Positions 50,853 to 59,082 of a stretch of DNA of 64,000 bases are shown one piece after another. The stretch is from NCBI GenBank assembly GCA_910586585.1, contig CAJUKA010000002.1, positions 88,299 to 152,298 on the forward strand, given 5' to 3'. The stretch comes from an uncultured Lachnospiraceae bacterium. GTDB lineage: Bacteria > Bacillota > Clostridia > Lachnospirales > Lachnospiraceae. Both the position numbers and the translations under genes were made by a program. Under the pieces are notes generated by a model that saw nothing but the letters and a program-made list of their open reading frames with translations, had not been told where the DNA came from and ran no database searches. Numbering within the stretch: position 1 is the first letter of the stretch; each line of letters begins with the position of its first letter.

Positions 50853-51704
50853 ATGGGAAGTTTGGTTGCGCCAGTTGGCGAAGACGGCAAATTGCAGACA
50901 CAAACGACATCGGGAGATTCATTAACAAAGAAAAGCAAAAGTAAAAACAGCTCGATAGACAGTGATATGTTCCTGACGCTTTTGGTTGCTGAGATGCAGA
51001 ATCAAGACCCATTAGAGCCTACGAGCAATACCGAGTGGGTTTCGCAGTATGCGACTTTCACACAGGTTGAAAAGATGGGTGAGATGGCAGAGTCTATTGA
51101 TATGCTCAGAGCAAACGAAATGATTGGCAAAGAAGTTATCATGAGAACGACCAATGAAAAGACAGGAGAAATAAACTATACGCAAGGAACGGTTGACTAC
51201 GTTCTGATGGAGAATGGCAAGCCGATTCTTGTAATTGATGACCAGAAGTTTTCTGTCAGTGATGTGGATAGTGTTATCAGTGATGAATATTCTGCTGCAT
51301 ACAAGAAATACAGCACCTTCAAAGCAATGATTAAGGGTCTCCCAGATATCACTTTTGCGGATAAGTCATATCAGAACGTTATACAGGGTGCATTGGATTA
51401 CTACAATACGATGAATGAGTATGAGCAGAACTTTATGGCAACCTATGGTTCAGAAGAACTTGAAAAGTTCACACTATGGAAACAAAAACTGGAAGGACTT
51501 GGTATTGAATTCGAAGATACCTCAAAGGATACAAGCACTTCTCTGGATGATATCTTGGAAAGCTTCAATACCAAAATGAACGCGATTCTTGATAAACTCA
51601 ATCTTTTGACAGGAGAGAAACCAGACGAAACAAAGCCTGACGACGAAAAGGAACCTGATGATACACAGGAGTCAGAAGACGATAATAAGACAGAAACCGC
51701 ATAA
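50853..51704 (+). CDS. flgD: flagellar hook assembly scaffold FlgD
   Basis: 283 residues. The conserved N-terminal segment is DMFLTLLVAEMQNQDPLEPTSNTEWVSQYATFTQVEKM, in which LL.AEMQNQDPLEP and YA.F.QVE.M are FlgD hallmarks. The middle has MIGKEVIMRT and a Tudor-like region. The C-terminal ~100 residues, ending in an acidic DEKEPDD/ESEDDN tail, are not part of the usual FlgD core. AAGGAGGAA precedes the ATG. Caps the growing hook. Confidence 0.92.
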   Translation: MGSLVAPVGEDGKLQTQTTSGDSLTKKSKSKNSSIDSDMFLTLLVAEMQNQDPLEPTSNTEWVSQYATFTQVEKMGEMAESIDMLRANEMIGKEVIMRTTNEKTGEINYTQGTVDYVLMENGKPILVIDDQKFSVSDVDSVISDEYSAAYKKYSTFKAMIKGLPDITFADKSYQNVIQGALDYYNTMNEYEQNFMATYGSEELEKFTLWKQKLEGLGIEFEDTSKDTSTSLDDILESFNTKMNAILDKLNLLTGEKPDETKPDDEKEPDDTQESEDDNKTETA

Positions 51705-51756
51705 GAGGAATCAGAGCGTACAAATCTAAAAGCGATATGGCAGGGAGGAATACAGA

Positions 51757-52164
51757 ATGAATATCAGAAACAGTCAGTTCCTTTCCATTGAACAGCTTCA
51801 GGATCAATATTTAAAACAACAAAAGGCCAGTGCCAGTCAGAAACTGCCACAGGGTATGAGCTTTGAAGAAATTCTTCAAAAGCAGCAGGTGCAGAGTACA
51901 CAGACGACAGAGCCTGTGAAATTTTCTAAACATGCGGCAAACAGACTGAGTGACAGAAAGATAGAACTGACCGAAGAACAACTGGAAAGGTTGAATGATG
52001 GTACGAAAAAGGCGGGCGAAAAAGGTATCCGGGATTCCCTGGTGCTGGTGGATCAGCTTGCGTTTATCGTCAATACAAAGAACAACACTGTTATCACAGC
52101 AATGGATCAGACAGAAGCAGACGAAAATATTTATACCAATATTGATGGAGCCGTAATTATTTAA
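51757..52164 (+). CDS. flagellar operon protein of the TIGR02530 type
   Basis: 135 residues, no membrane segment. The conserved core is FSKHAANRLSDRKIELTEEQLERLNDGTKKAGEKG followed by DSLVLVDQLAFIVNTKNNTVITAMD and the final IDGAVII. This small family is always found between flgD and flgE in Firmicutes fla operons; its function is not established, although the position suggests a hook-assembly or regulatory role. GGGAGG precedes the ATG. Confidence 0.85.
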   Translation: MNIRNSQFLSIEQLQDQYLKQQKASASQKLPQGMSFEEILQKQQVQSTQTTEPVKFSKHAANRLSDRKIELTEEQLERLNDGTKKAGEKGIRDSLVLVDQLAFIVNTKNNTVITAMDQTEADENIYTNIDGAVII

Positions 52165-52264
52165 AATGTATGAAAAGCCGGACCTTTTAAGGGGGCTGAT
52201 ATCCATTGAATGACAGATTGGATAGATACAGATACGGCAATAAAAATTAGGAGGTCACTTAATT

Positions 52265-54322
52265 ATGATGAGATCACTTTTCTCTGGTGTTTCCGGTTTG
52301 AGATCACACCAGACAAGAATGGACGTTATCGGTAATAACATCGCAAACGTTAATACAACAGGTTACAAGGCAAAGTCACTGAACTTTTCCGATATGCTTT
52401 ATCAGACAACACAGGCGGCAACGGGCCCGACCGTATCAACTGGCGGTACCAACCCTAGACAGATTGGACTTGGTGTGAAAACGGCTGCGATCAATACCAG
52501 CATTACACAGGAAGGTTCCAGTCAGTCAACCGGAAATCCATTTGATATTAAGATTTCTGGTGAGGCATTCTTTGTAGTGAGTGATGGAACCAACACATAT
52601 TATACAAGAGACGGATCGTTCAACGTAGACGAAGCAGGAAACCTGTGTATGTCAAGCAACGGCTTTATCGTGCAGGGCTGGGGCGTTGATGCCAATGGAG
52701 ATATCGTACAGAGTTCTGTAGGAAACATCAATGTAATGGCAAAAAATAGCTACGAGGCAGCAGCTACCACACAGACAATCATTAAAGGTATTGTGGATAA
52801 AAATGACAGCGAGTTTCAGAGTGCAAACGGCAAACAGGTGAATGTTCCGGTATATGATTCACAGGGATACCAGTATAATATGAAGTTTGGTATTTTGCCA
52901 AAGACAACACCGACAAGTTCTACAAGATCAATTTTAAATACAGCAAATGCTTATGATCTTCCAGCGAATTTGTATCAGGTTGATGCTTCCAAACTCAGTT
53001 TTTCTTATAAGGTTGGTGGAGAAGATAGAACTTTGACAGAAACAACAAGTCCTGAACTGATAGAAGCCTTGAATAAAGCAGTCTGGGACTATGTTAAAGA
53101 TCAAAATAACAACGTAAATAGTTCGATTACAGGTACACATGAATTAGGTAAAGAAGATAAAATAACGATAAATTTGAAAACCTTTGTTGATGCGAATACT
53201 GATTTAAAAAATGCTTTGCTAGATAAGGGTATATTATATAATATTACGAATCTTGAAGTAGCTTTTTCAGGAGAAATAGGTTATTCAAAGGAGCCACCAA
53301 CATATCCACTATCTGAAGATTTTTCAGTCAGCATGATTGACAAAGATGCAGTTGGTTTGTTCTATGATACAACAAAAGCATCAACAACCACTACTTTTCC
53401 AGCATATGCACTCAAAGCTACCACAATGGGTACGATTACAGCAATTCAGCAGGTTTATAAGAATGACAATGATGAATCGGTGACAGATTATGTCTTTAAG
53501 GATAATAGTGCTACAGGTCCTAATGGCGATGGAGAGGAAATTAAATTAAATGGGGGGGAGATCCCACGTAATCTTTATAATGACATTTTGAAAGTTCTTG
53601 GACTGAAAACGAATCCAGATACTAAATATCCAACAGAAACCTATACCACAACAGAGACAAAAACCGGTGAGGCAATTGATGAGGGAAATTATACGATATC
53701 ATTGCTTGGCATGTCTGACAAAAATGGTGCGGATGTGGATATCCGTACAATTCTCAATGGAACATCTTCTTGGGATCTATCCTATGACAAAGGTGATGGT
53801 AAATTCAGTTATGTTGGTGCTGCAGGAAGCGAGTCCTTTACCGTGAATTTATCGGCACTGGGCCCTAATTTCAGCAATGTTACTGTGAATATGTCTGATA
53901 CAAGCAGCGGCGACAATGGCAAGAAGTGCTCCCTTGAGGGCGATAAGCTTGACGGACGGAAAATGGGTACAATGACAGGCGTTACCATTGGTACCGATGG
54001 CCTGATTACCGCGCTTTACAGTAATGGTATGTTTGCAAATCTTGGACAGATTTGTGTGGGAACCTTTGCCAATGCAATGGGTCTTGAGAATGCGGGCGAC
54101 AACCTGTATCAGGCGACAGCAAACTCTGGCGATGTTTCTATCGTGGATATCAAGGCAAGCGGTACTGGTACTTTGACAACTGGCGTGCTGGAAATGTCCA
54201 ATGTAGACCTGTCACAGCAGTTTACCGACATGATCACAACCCAGAGAGGCTTCCAGGCAAACAGCCGTATTATCACAACCTCCGACTCTTTACTTGAAGA
54301 ACTTGTAAATCTGAAGAGATAA
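52265..54322 (+). CDS. flgE: flagellar hook protein FlgE (enlarged variable domain)
   Basis: 685 residues. N-terminal D0/D1: SLFSGVSGLRSHQTRMDVIGNNIANVNTTGYK, a GD(x)FF-like GEAFFVV and YTRDGSFNVDEAGNL. C-terminal: LSQQFTDMITTQRGFQANSRIITTSDSLLEELVNLKR. These ends match FlgE. The middle (~residues 225-480, 52940-53700) is much longer than in the ~260-aa B. subtilis protein and locally more AT-rich than the flanks, so the surface D2-like domain is expanded or exchanged. AGGAGG precedes the ATG pair. A terminator hairpin follows at once. Confidence 0.93.
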   Translation: MMRSLFSGVSGLRSHQTRMDVIGNNIANVNTTGYKAKSLNFSDMLYQTTQAATGPTVSTGGTNPRQIGLGVKTAAINTSITQEGSSQSTGNPFDIKISGEAFFVVSDGTNTYYTRDGSFNVDEAGNLCMSSNGFIVQGWGVDANGDIVQSSVGNINVMAKNSYEAAATTQTIIKGIVDKNDSEFQSANGKQVNVPVYDSQGYQYNMKFGILPKTTPTSSTRSILNTANAYDLPANLYQVDASKLSFSYKVGGEDRTLTETTSPELIEALNKAVWDYVKDQNNNVNSSITGTHELGKEDKITINLKTFVDANTDLKNALLDKGILYNITNLEVAFSGEIGYSKEPPTYPLSEDFSVSMIDKDAVGLFYDTTKASTTTTFPAYALKATTMGTITAIQQVYKNDNDESVTDYVFKDNSATGPNGDGEEIKLNGGEIPRNLYNDILKVLGLKTNPDTKYPTETYTTTETKTGEAIDEGNYTISLLGMSDKNGADVDIRTILNGTSSWDLSYDKGDGKFSYVGAAGSESFTVNLSALGPNFSNVTVNMSDTSSGDNGKKCSLEGDKLDGRKMGTMTGVTIGTDGLITALYSNGMFANLGQICVGTFANAMGLENAGDNLYQATANSGDVSIVDIKASGTGTLTTGVLEMSNVDLSQQFTDMITTQRGFQANSRIITTSDSLLEELVNLKR

Positions 54323-54341
54323 TTGAATTAATAGACAAAAA

Positions 54342-54370
54342 ATTGAGCGTTCATGCGCTCAATTTTTTTA
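54342..54370 (+). terminator. terminator hairpin directly after flgE
   Basis: ATTGAGCG (54342-54349) pairs with CGCTCAAT (54356-54363), followed by T7. The same hairpin core as the dispersed repeat at 18.0, 33.8 and 39.8 kb but without the long arm. Confidence 0.8.
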
Positions 54371-54608
54371 CGCATATTTTGCTAGGCTGAACTGTTGTTA
54401 CAATTCACACTTACGCCAGATTTCTCATATACTTACAACGATTTCGGTGTGAATTGCAACAATTGATGCACACAAAATGCTAAAAAGCACGCATTTTGGC
54501 GCTTGCTCCGACGCCATGCAGCAAGTGCATGGCGCGGGTGTGAAAAGTAATGAACTGTTACATGTGATGGGCGAATATCCCTGGATTTGGTTGAATTTAC
54601 AGTGGATA
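54371..54608. other. non-coding stretch with two inverted repeats
   Basis: TTGTTACAATTCACAC (54395-54410) pairs with 54447-54462 (one mismatch), and CGCCATGCA-GCAAG-TGCATGGCG (54512-54534) is a perfect 9-bp hairpin. GGCTGAACTGTT at 54385 repeats the core of the 33.2-kb inverted repeat. No coding sequence is supported here. Confidence 0.55.
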
Positions 54609-54771
54609 AATGGTATGATAAAGACAGAAAACAAAGGGGAATCAGGCATGATGTACCAATCATGAAAATACAGTCATATTCACTAAACGATATCTTTAAA
54701 AAACGACTTTTGCTGCTGATACCATTTTATATTTTCTCACATGAGAAAAGTTTTCCAGAGTATAATAGTAA

Positions 54772-54926
54772 GGAGCTGTTCAGAAATTACTCATGACAAT
54801 TAATTGTATAAATGTCCATCTGCGGCATCAGAAAATCTTGACATAGCCCGCTATGCCTGCGATTTTCTTCTTTGCAGCTGAACATTTATACGGCGTAATT
54901 GTCAAAAGTAATTTTTGAGCAGTTCC
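54772..54926. mobile_element. palindromic MITE, copy 2 (155 bp)
   Basis: Ends GGAGCTGTTCAGAAATTACT and AGTAATTTTTGAGCAGTTCC, centre CATAGCCCGCTATG, flanked by TAA on both sides (54769-54771, 54927-54929). Inserted in the nuclease-like reading frame after the EYNS codons. Confidence 0.85.
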
Positions 54927-54972
54927 TAATCATCAGAAGTTAGAAGAGTTAAGGACACAATACCAAGAAATT

Positions 54973-55365
54973 TTGGAAAGACTTGATGAATTGGAAGAGA
55001 AGGAAGAGATAGGAGCATTTGATAAGCGAACAATTATTGATTTATCAGGTGATGTGATTCAGGAAATTGCACGCAAATATGAAAAAGTGCAGAAAGGCAT
55101 AGGTGGTATGATGAGAGGAGCATTAATTGAAACAAGTGCTAGAACTATTTTAAATCAGGGAATAAGCCAGGGAATAAGTCAAGGAATAAGTCAGGGAATA
55201 AGTCAAGGAATAAGCCAGGGAAGGAGAGAAGGTATTCGGGAAAACAAAAGAGAAACAGCGCTAAAAATGCTGAAAAGAGGGAAGCTTACAGTGGAAGAGA
55301 TAGCAGAAGATACAGGTTTAAGCGTTGCCGAAGTGGAGGAACTTGCACTGCTTCAGACAGTGTAA
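54973..55365 (+). CDS. C-terminal fragment of an Rpn-family protein (copy 1)
   Basis: An open frame of 130 residues starting at a TTG within the broken gene. It encodes the helical C-terminal part: LDELEEKEEIGAFDKRTIIDL, KYEKVQKGIGGMMRGALIETSA, then five GISQ repeats, a basic stretch and KMLKRGKLTVEEIAEDTGLSVAEVEEL, a small HTH-like end. It is probably part of the pseudogene rather than a gene in its own right. It differs from copy 2 mainly by three additional GISQ repeats. Confidence 0.4.
   Translation: MERLDELEEKEEIGAFDKRTIIDLSGDVIQEIARKYEKVQKGIGGMMRGALIETSARTILNQGISQGISQGISQGISQGISQGRREGIRENKRETALKMLKRGKLTVEEIAEDTGLSVAEVEELALLQTV
55156..55222 (+). repeat. 12-bp minisatellite encoding GISQ repeats
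   Basis: Five tandem 12-bp units of the form CARGGAATAAGY. Copy 2 of the gene has only two units (near 56365-56392), so the array has changed length since duplication. Confidence 0.85.
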
Positions 55366-55425
55366 AACATAGATTAAGTATAGAAAAATGGTATGATAAA
55401 GACAGAAAACAAAGGGGAATCAGGC

Positions 55426-56004
55426 ATGGCAAATATATATGATGGAGTATTTCGAACGATTCTAAATGACTGTCGCAGGTTGATTATACCAATCATCAAT
55501 GAGATTTTTGGGGAAAACTATACAGGAGAGGAAGAAATACAATTTTTCCCTAACGAACATTTTTTAGACCAACAGGACAGCTCAGACAAGGAACGTATAA
55601 CGGATACTAATTTTACAGTTTATGGAAAGATACAGAAAAAATATCATATTGAGTGTGAAAGCAGTTTGCCAGATGGTAAAATTGCAATTCGCCTTTTTGA
55701 ATATGATGCACAAATAGCGCTTGATGAGGGAGAGGTAACAGAGGAAACCCTAACAATGACATTTCCTAATACAGCGGTCTTATACCTTCGAACATATAAA
55801 AAGACGCCAGATAAGATGAAATACATTATTATCACACCAGGCGGAACAGTGGAATATGATGTACCAATCATGAAAATACAGTCATATTCACTAAACGATA
55901 TCTTTAAAAAACGACTTTTGCTGCTGATACCATTTTATATTTTCTCACATGAGAAAAGTTTTCCAGAGTATAATAGTAAGGAGCTGTTCAGAAATTACTC
56001 ATGA
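55426..56004 (+). CDS. Rpn/PD-(D/E)XK nuclease family protein, N-terminal part, disrupted by a MITE
   Basis: 192 residues from ATG 55426 (AAAGGGG upstream). Begins MANIYDGVFRTILND and has the nuclease-like core RITDTNFTV...YHIECESS, with Asp60 and Glu76/Glu78 as candidate metal ligands, as in the PD-(D/E)XK 'transposase' (Rpn-like) family. After EYNSK the reading frame enters the MITE and ends with ELFRNYS from the element. The C-terminal half of the protein continues after the MITE as a separate frame. It may make a truncated nuclease domain, or be inactive. Confidence 0.7.
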   Translation: MANIYDGVFRTILNDCRRLIIPIINEIFGENYTGEEEIQFFPNEHFLDQQDSSDKERITDTNFTVYGKIQKKYHIECESSLPDGKIAIRLFEYDAQIALDEGEVTEETLTMTFPNTAVLYLRTYKKTPDKMKYIIITPGGTVEYDVPIMKIQSYSLNDIFKKRLLLLIPFYIFSHEKSFPEYNSKELFRNYS

Positions 56005-56134
56005 CAATTAATTGTATAAATGTCCATCTGCGGCATCAGAAAATCTTGACATAGCCCGCTATGCCTGCGATTTTCTTCTTTGCAGCTGAACATTTATACG
56101 GCGTAATTGTCAAAAGTAATTTTTGAGCAGTTCC
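55980..56134. mobile_element. palindromic MITE, copy 3 (155 bp)
   Basis: Nearly identical to the copy at 54772 because both lie within the tandem duplication; flanked by TAA (55977-55979, 56135-56137). Removing it and one TAA restores the frame EYNS-NHQKLEELR. Confidence 0.85.
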
Positions 56135-56180
56135 TAATCATCAGAAGTTAGAAGAGTTAAGGACACAATACCAAGAAATT

Positions 56181-56537
56181 TTGGAAAGACTTGATGAATT
56201 GGAAGAGAAGGAAGAGATAGGAGCATTTGATAAGCGAACAATTATTGATTTATCAGGTGATGTGATTCAGGAAATTGCACGCAAATATGAAAAAGTGCAG
56301 AAAGGCATAGGTGGTATGATGAGAGGAGCATTAATTGAAACAAGTGCAAGAACTATTTTAAATCAGGGAATAAGTCAAGGAATAAGCCAAGGAAGGAGAG
56401 AAGGTATTCGGGAAACCAAAAAAGAAACCGCGCTAAAAATGCTGAAAAGAGGGAAGCTTACAGTGGAAGAGATAGCAGAAGATACAGGTTTAAGCGTTGC
56501 CGAAGTAGAGGAACTTGCATTGCTTCAGACAGTGTAA
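56181..56537 (+). CDS. C-terminal fragment of the Rpn-family protein (copy 2)
   Basis: 118 residues from a TTG with no convincing ribosome site; the same frame opens at about 56129, just inside the MITE end, and reads NHQKLEELRTQYQEILERLDELEE. It is the C-terminal helical region of the disrupted nuclease, with two GISQ repeats, RREGIRETKKETALKMLKRGK and the final LTVEEIAEDTGLSVAEVEELALLQTV. Most likely untranslated or a relic. Confidence 0.45.
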   Translation: MERLDELEEKEEIGAFDKRTIIDLSGDVIQEIARKYEKVQKGIGGMMRGALIETSARTILNQGISQGISQGRREGIRETKKETALKMLKRGKLTVEEIAEDTGLSVAEVEELALLQTV

Positions 56538-56575
56538 AACATAGATTAAGTATAGTTCAATTGATAATATGGATG

Positions 56576-56611
56576 AAAAGCGGTACGCATTGCGCAGGTA
56601 TCGCTTTTTGA
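56576..56611 (+). terminator. likely terminator after the nuclease relic
   Basis: AAAAGCGGTAC pairs with GTATCGCTTTTT (one mismatch) around a CGCATTGCGCAG loop. The ~220 nt from here to the glycosyltransferase hold AT-rich sequence with weak TATGAT/TATCAT boxes near 56700 but no gene. Confidence 0.6.
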
Positions 56612-56832
56612 TTGTAATGAGGATAATTTTTTACCACGCTACCATATTTTATGTCACCGCGTCAGAATGTTCGGGTTTCTTTTGTGCGGTATTTGTGTTA
56701 TGATGTTATCATATTAGCGAATTTTTGTGCAGGCACATAGTACTTGCCTATTAATGCACAGACCCGCGCAGAGGAAATATGCCGCAAAAGCGGGCAGATG
56801 GGAGTTAATGTTAAAATAGAAAAGGGGCAGTC

Positions 56833-57909
56833 ATGGCGAAGTTACCAGTAAGTGTATGTATCATAACGAAAAATGAAGAAAAGCACATTGAACAATGCTT
56901 GCGAAATATTGTCAAGTATGGAATGGAAATTGTGGTGGTTGATACTGGATCCACAGACAATACCAGGCAAAAAGCGGGAAAATATACTGATAAAATCTAT
57001 GATTTTGAGTGGATAGATGATTTCAGTGCCGCAAGAAATTTTGCAGTATCCAAGGCGTCGAATAATTGGATACTAATTTTGGATTGTGATGAATATGTTC
57101 AGAATATTGATACCGCAAAGCTGCGTATGTGTATGCAAAAATATCCAAAAGGTGTTGGAGTCATAGAAATCAGAAATGTGTATACCACAGAAGGGGTGGA
57201 AAATATTCAGATAGAAGAGGTTCCAAGGTTTTTTAACCGAAATTATTATGAGTACAAATTTCGGATTCATGAACAAATTACACCCAAAAATGCAGAAAAA
57301 TATGATGAAATTGTGCTTGAGACAGTTCATATTCCAGTGATAGTGAAACATTATGGTTATGATATTCCCAAAGAAGAAATGATGAAAAAACAGCAGAGAA
57401 ATTTGGAATTGCTGCAAAATTCGATAGGTGAAAATGAAGGAATGGATGACTACATATATTTCCAAATGGGATTATCTTATGGAGTGCTAGAAGACTATGA
57501 GAAGGCTGTGGAAGCGTTTGACACCTGCCTTGTGCGGAACCGCAATCCAGAGAAAAAATTTCTTGTCATCTGTTTAGAGTCGTATGCTGACTGTCTGTTC
57601 AAATTAGGAAACGCCGAGGATGCATACAGACTGTTAGAGATGAATAGATTGTATTTGAAGACAACGCGGCTTCGGTATATGTTTGGAAAAGCAGCATATC
57701 TGTGTAAAGATTTTGATACATCTGTCAGATTTCTGACAGGTATCACAGACGCGCCAGATTTTGAAAAACTTGGAGAGGATGTTTTTGATACATATACGAG
57801 GATTTTTGCAATTTACAGAGCATCACAAGATATAGAAAAATTAGAACAGTACAAAGAAAAACTGACGGAATTTGGGAAATTACATGGGAAAAATATAATA
57901 TTTGAATAA
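56833..57909 (+). CDS. family 2 glycosyltransferase with TPR-like C-terminus, in the fla locus
   Basis: 358 residues. GT-A fold: VSVCIITKNEEKHIEQCL, VVDTGSTDNTR and the metal-binding DCD at 84-86 (LILDCDEYV), then EVPRFFNRNYYEYKFRIHEQI. The C-terminal ~150 residues are helical repeats (DYIYFQMGLSYGVLEDYEKAVEAFDTCL resembles a TPR). AAAAGGGG precedes the ATG. Lying between flgE and flbD, it may glycosylate flagellin or another flagellar protein, as proposed for similar genes in motile Clostridia; the target is not shown by sequence. Confidence 0.85.
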   Translation: MAKLPVSVCIITKNEEKHIEQCLRNIVKYGMEIVVVDTGSTDNTRQKAGKYTDKIYDFEWIDDFSAARNFAVSKASNNWILILDCDEYVQNIDTAKLRMCMQKYPKGVGVIEIRNVYTTEGVENIQIEEVPRFFNRNYYEYKFRIHEQITPKNAEKYDEIVLETVHIPVIVKHYGYDIPKEEMMKKQQRNLELLQNSIGENEGMDDYIYFQMGLSYGVLEDYEKAVEAFDTCLVRNRNPEKKFLVICLESYADCLFKLGNAEDAYRLLEMNRLYLKTTRLRYMFGKAAYLCKDFDTSVRFLTGITDAPDFEKLGEDVFDTYTRIFAIYRASQDIEKLEQYKEKLTEFGKLHGKNIIFE

Positions 57910-57948
57910 TTAAGAAAATTAATGAATTTGGAAGGAAAGTGTATATCA

Positions 57949-58140
57949 ATGATAGAGGTAACAAAAATAAACGGAGTGAAACTGCTTGTAAATACCAGCT
58001 TAATTGAAACTGTGGAAGAGACGCCGGATACGGTTATCACATTAACAGATGGGAAAAAAATCATCATAAAAGAGAGTAGGCATGAAGTGCAGCATTTGGT
58101 AAAATCTGCAAGACAACAATATTTTCAGCAGAGAATATAA
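57949..58140 (+). CDS. flbD: FlbD/SwrD family flagellar protein
   Basis: 63 residues from ATG 57949. The whole family motif is visible: MIEVTKINGVKLLVNTSLIETVEETPDTVITLTDGKKIIIKES in short pieces (VTKING, LIETVEETPDTVI, LTDGKK). SwrD of B. subtilis, encoded after flgE, raises flagellar motor power; here the gene directly precedes motA, which fits. Its end is 144 nt before motA, across a gap carrying a promoter and CodY box. Confidence 0.88.
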   Translation: MIEVTKINGVKLLVNTSLIETVEETPDTVITLTDGKKIIIKESRHEVQHLVKSARQQYFQQRI

Positions 58141-58174
58141 ATCAAAAAGTGTATGTAGAATCAAAATTTGATAA

Positions 58175-58189
58175 AATTTTCAGAAAATT
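58175..58189 (+). promoter_or_regulatory. exact CodY-binding box upstream of motA
   Basis: AATTTTCAGAAAATT matches the CodY consensus AATTTTCWGAAAATT at all 15 positions. It ends 1 nt before the -35 of the motA promoter candidate. Confidence 0.8.
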
Positions 58190-58190
58190 G

Positions 58191-58219
58191 TTGCAATTTA
58201 TGTAACCTTACAGTATTAT
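58191..58219 (+). promoter_or_regulatory. candidate promoter for motA-motB-fliL
   Basis: TTGCAA (58191-58196), 17-nt spacer, TATTAT (58214-58219), 66 nt before motA. Confidence 0.55.
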
Positions 58220-58284
58220 ATATATAGAGAGAAAATGAGCACAGAAAGCCATTTTGTGTTCAAAAATAAAAGGGGTGTGTAAAA

Positions 58285-59082
58285 GTGGATTTAGCGTCTA
58301 TTGTTGGGTTTATTGCCTGTCTGGTTTTGGTAATCTTCGGTATCGTAGGTGGAGATGACGGATTTGCCGCGATTGGTTTTTTTATGTCAGGACCTTCCGC
58401 GCTGATTACGTTCGGAGGGGCGCTTATGGCTACGATGATGTCTGTATCTATATCGGACTTCGTTGCCGGCTTGAAGAGCTTTACTCTGATATTTAAGCCG
58501 GTTAAAGTTAATGTTCCGGAAATGATAACAAAGATTATCGAATTATCCAATGTAGCGAGAAAAGAAGGACTTCTTTCACTGGAAGAAGCGGCTGGAAATC
58601 TTGAAGATGATTTTATGAAAAAGGGAATTATGCTGATAGTCGATGGTACAGATCCAGAGCTTGTTAGAGGGATTTTGGAGACAGAACTAAATAGCATTGA
58701 GGACAGACATAAAGGAAAAATAGGCTTCTGGGAGACTTGTGCTTCCATGGGTCCTGCATGGGGTATGATCGGTACATTGGTTGGGTTGATTATCATGCTT
58801 CAGCATATGTCAGACCCGTCAACATTAGGACCAGCTATGGCTGTTGCTTTGATTACAACATTCTATGGTTCTATGCTTGCAAACTGGGTATGTACACCGA
58901 CAGCAAACAAGCTTAAGACAAACAATGCGATAGAGGTACAAGCAAAAGAAATTATGATAGAGGGGCTTTTGTCAATTCAGGCAGGTGAGAATCCCCGTGT
59001 TATTGAGGAGAAGCTCAAATCCTTCTTGGCTCCAAAGGACAGAGTATCAGGTAATGATGCAAATGGCGGAGGTGAAGCTTAA
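58285..59082 (+). CDS. motA: flagellar motor stator protein MotA
   Basis: 265 residues from a GTG (AGGGGTGTG upstream). Four membrane helices (about 5-22, 30-50, 148-170, 183-205). The cytoplasmic loop with conserved charged residues contacts FliG; KIGFWETCASMGPAWGMIGTLVGLIIML holds the conserved Pro of the third helix. Its stop shares one base with the motB ATG. Placed in the fla operon before motB, as in many Clostridia. Confidence 0.95.
   Translation: MDLASIVGFIACLVLVIFGIVGGDDGFAAIGFFMSGPSALITFGGALMATMMSVSISDFVAGLKSFTLIFKPVKVNVPEMITKIIELSNVARKEGLLSLEEAAGNLEDDFMKKGIMLIVDGTDPELVRGILETELNSIEDRHKGKIGFWETCASMGPAWGMIGTLVGLIIMLQHMSDPSTLGPAMAVALITTFYGSMLANWVCTPTANKLKTNNAIEVQAKEIMIEGLLSIQAGENPRVIEEKLKSFLAPKDRVSGNDANGGGEA

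Larger units (their letters stand above)
54609..55365 (+). pseudogene. degenerate tandem copy of the Rpn/PD-(D/E)XK nuclease gene
   Basis: Copy 1 of a tandem duplication. Upstream sequence and start (54609-54650) match 55388-55428. Then 430 bp (55429-55858 of copy 2) are missing, which both deletes the nuclease core and shifts the frame, so translation from the original ATG stops after five codons. The remaining VPIMKIQSYSLNDIFKKRLLLLIPFYIFSHEK segment, the MITE and the C-terminal helical part match copy 2 almost perfectly. Because both copies carry the MITE at the same place, insertion preceded duplication. Not functional as a nuclease. Confidence 0.85.

Noticed and set aside
55156..56400. 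Short regular repeats considered as a CRISPR array
   Set aside because: The 12-bp units are contiguous, in frame and without spacers; they encode GISQ.
58141..58284. Sigma-D (flagellar) promoter before motA
   Set aside because: No TAAA-N15-GCCGATAT-like pattern found; a sigma-A-like promoter fits better.
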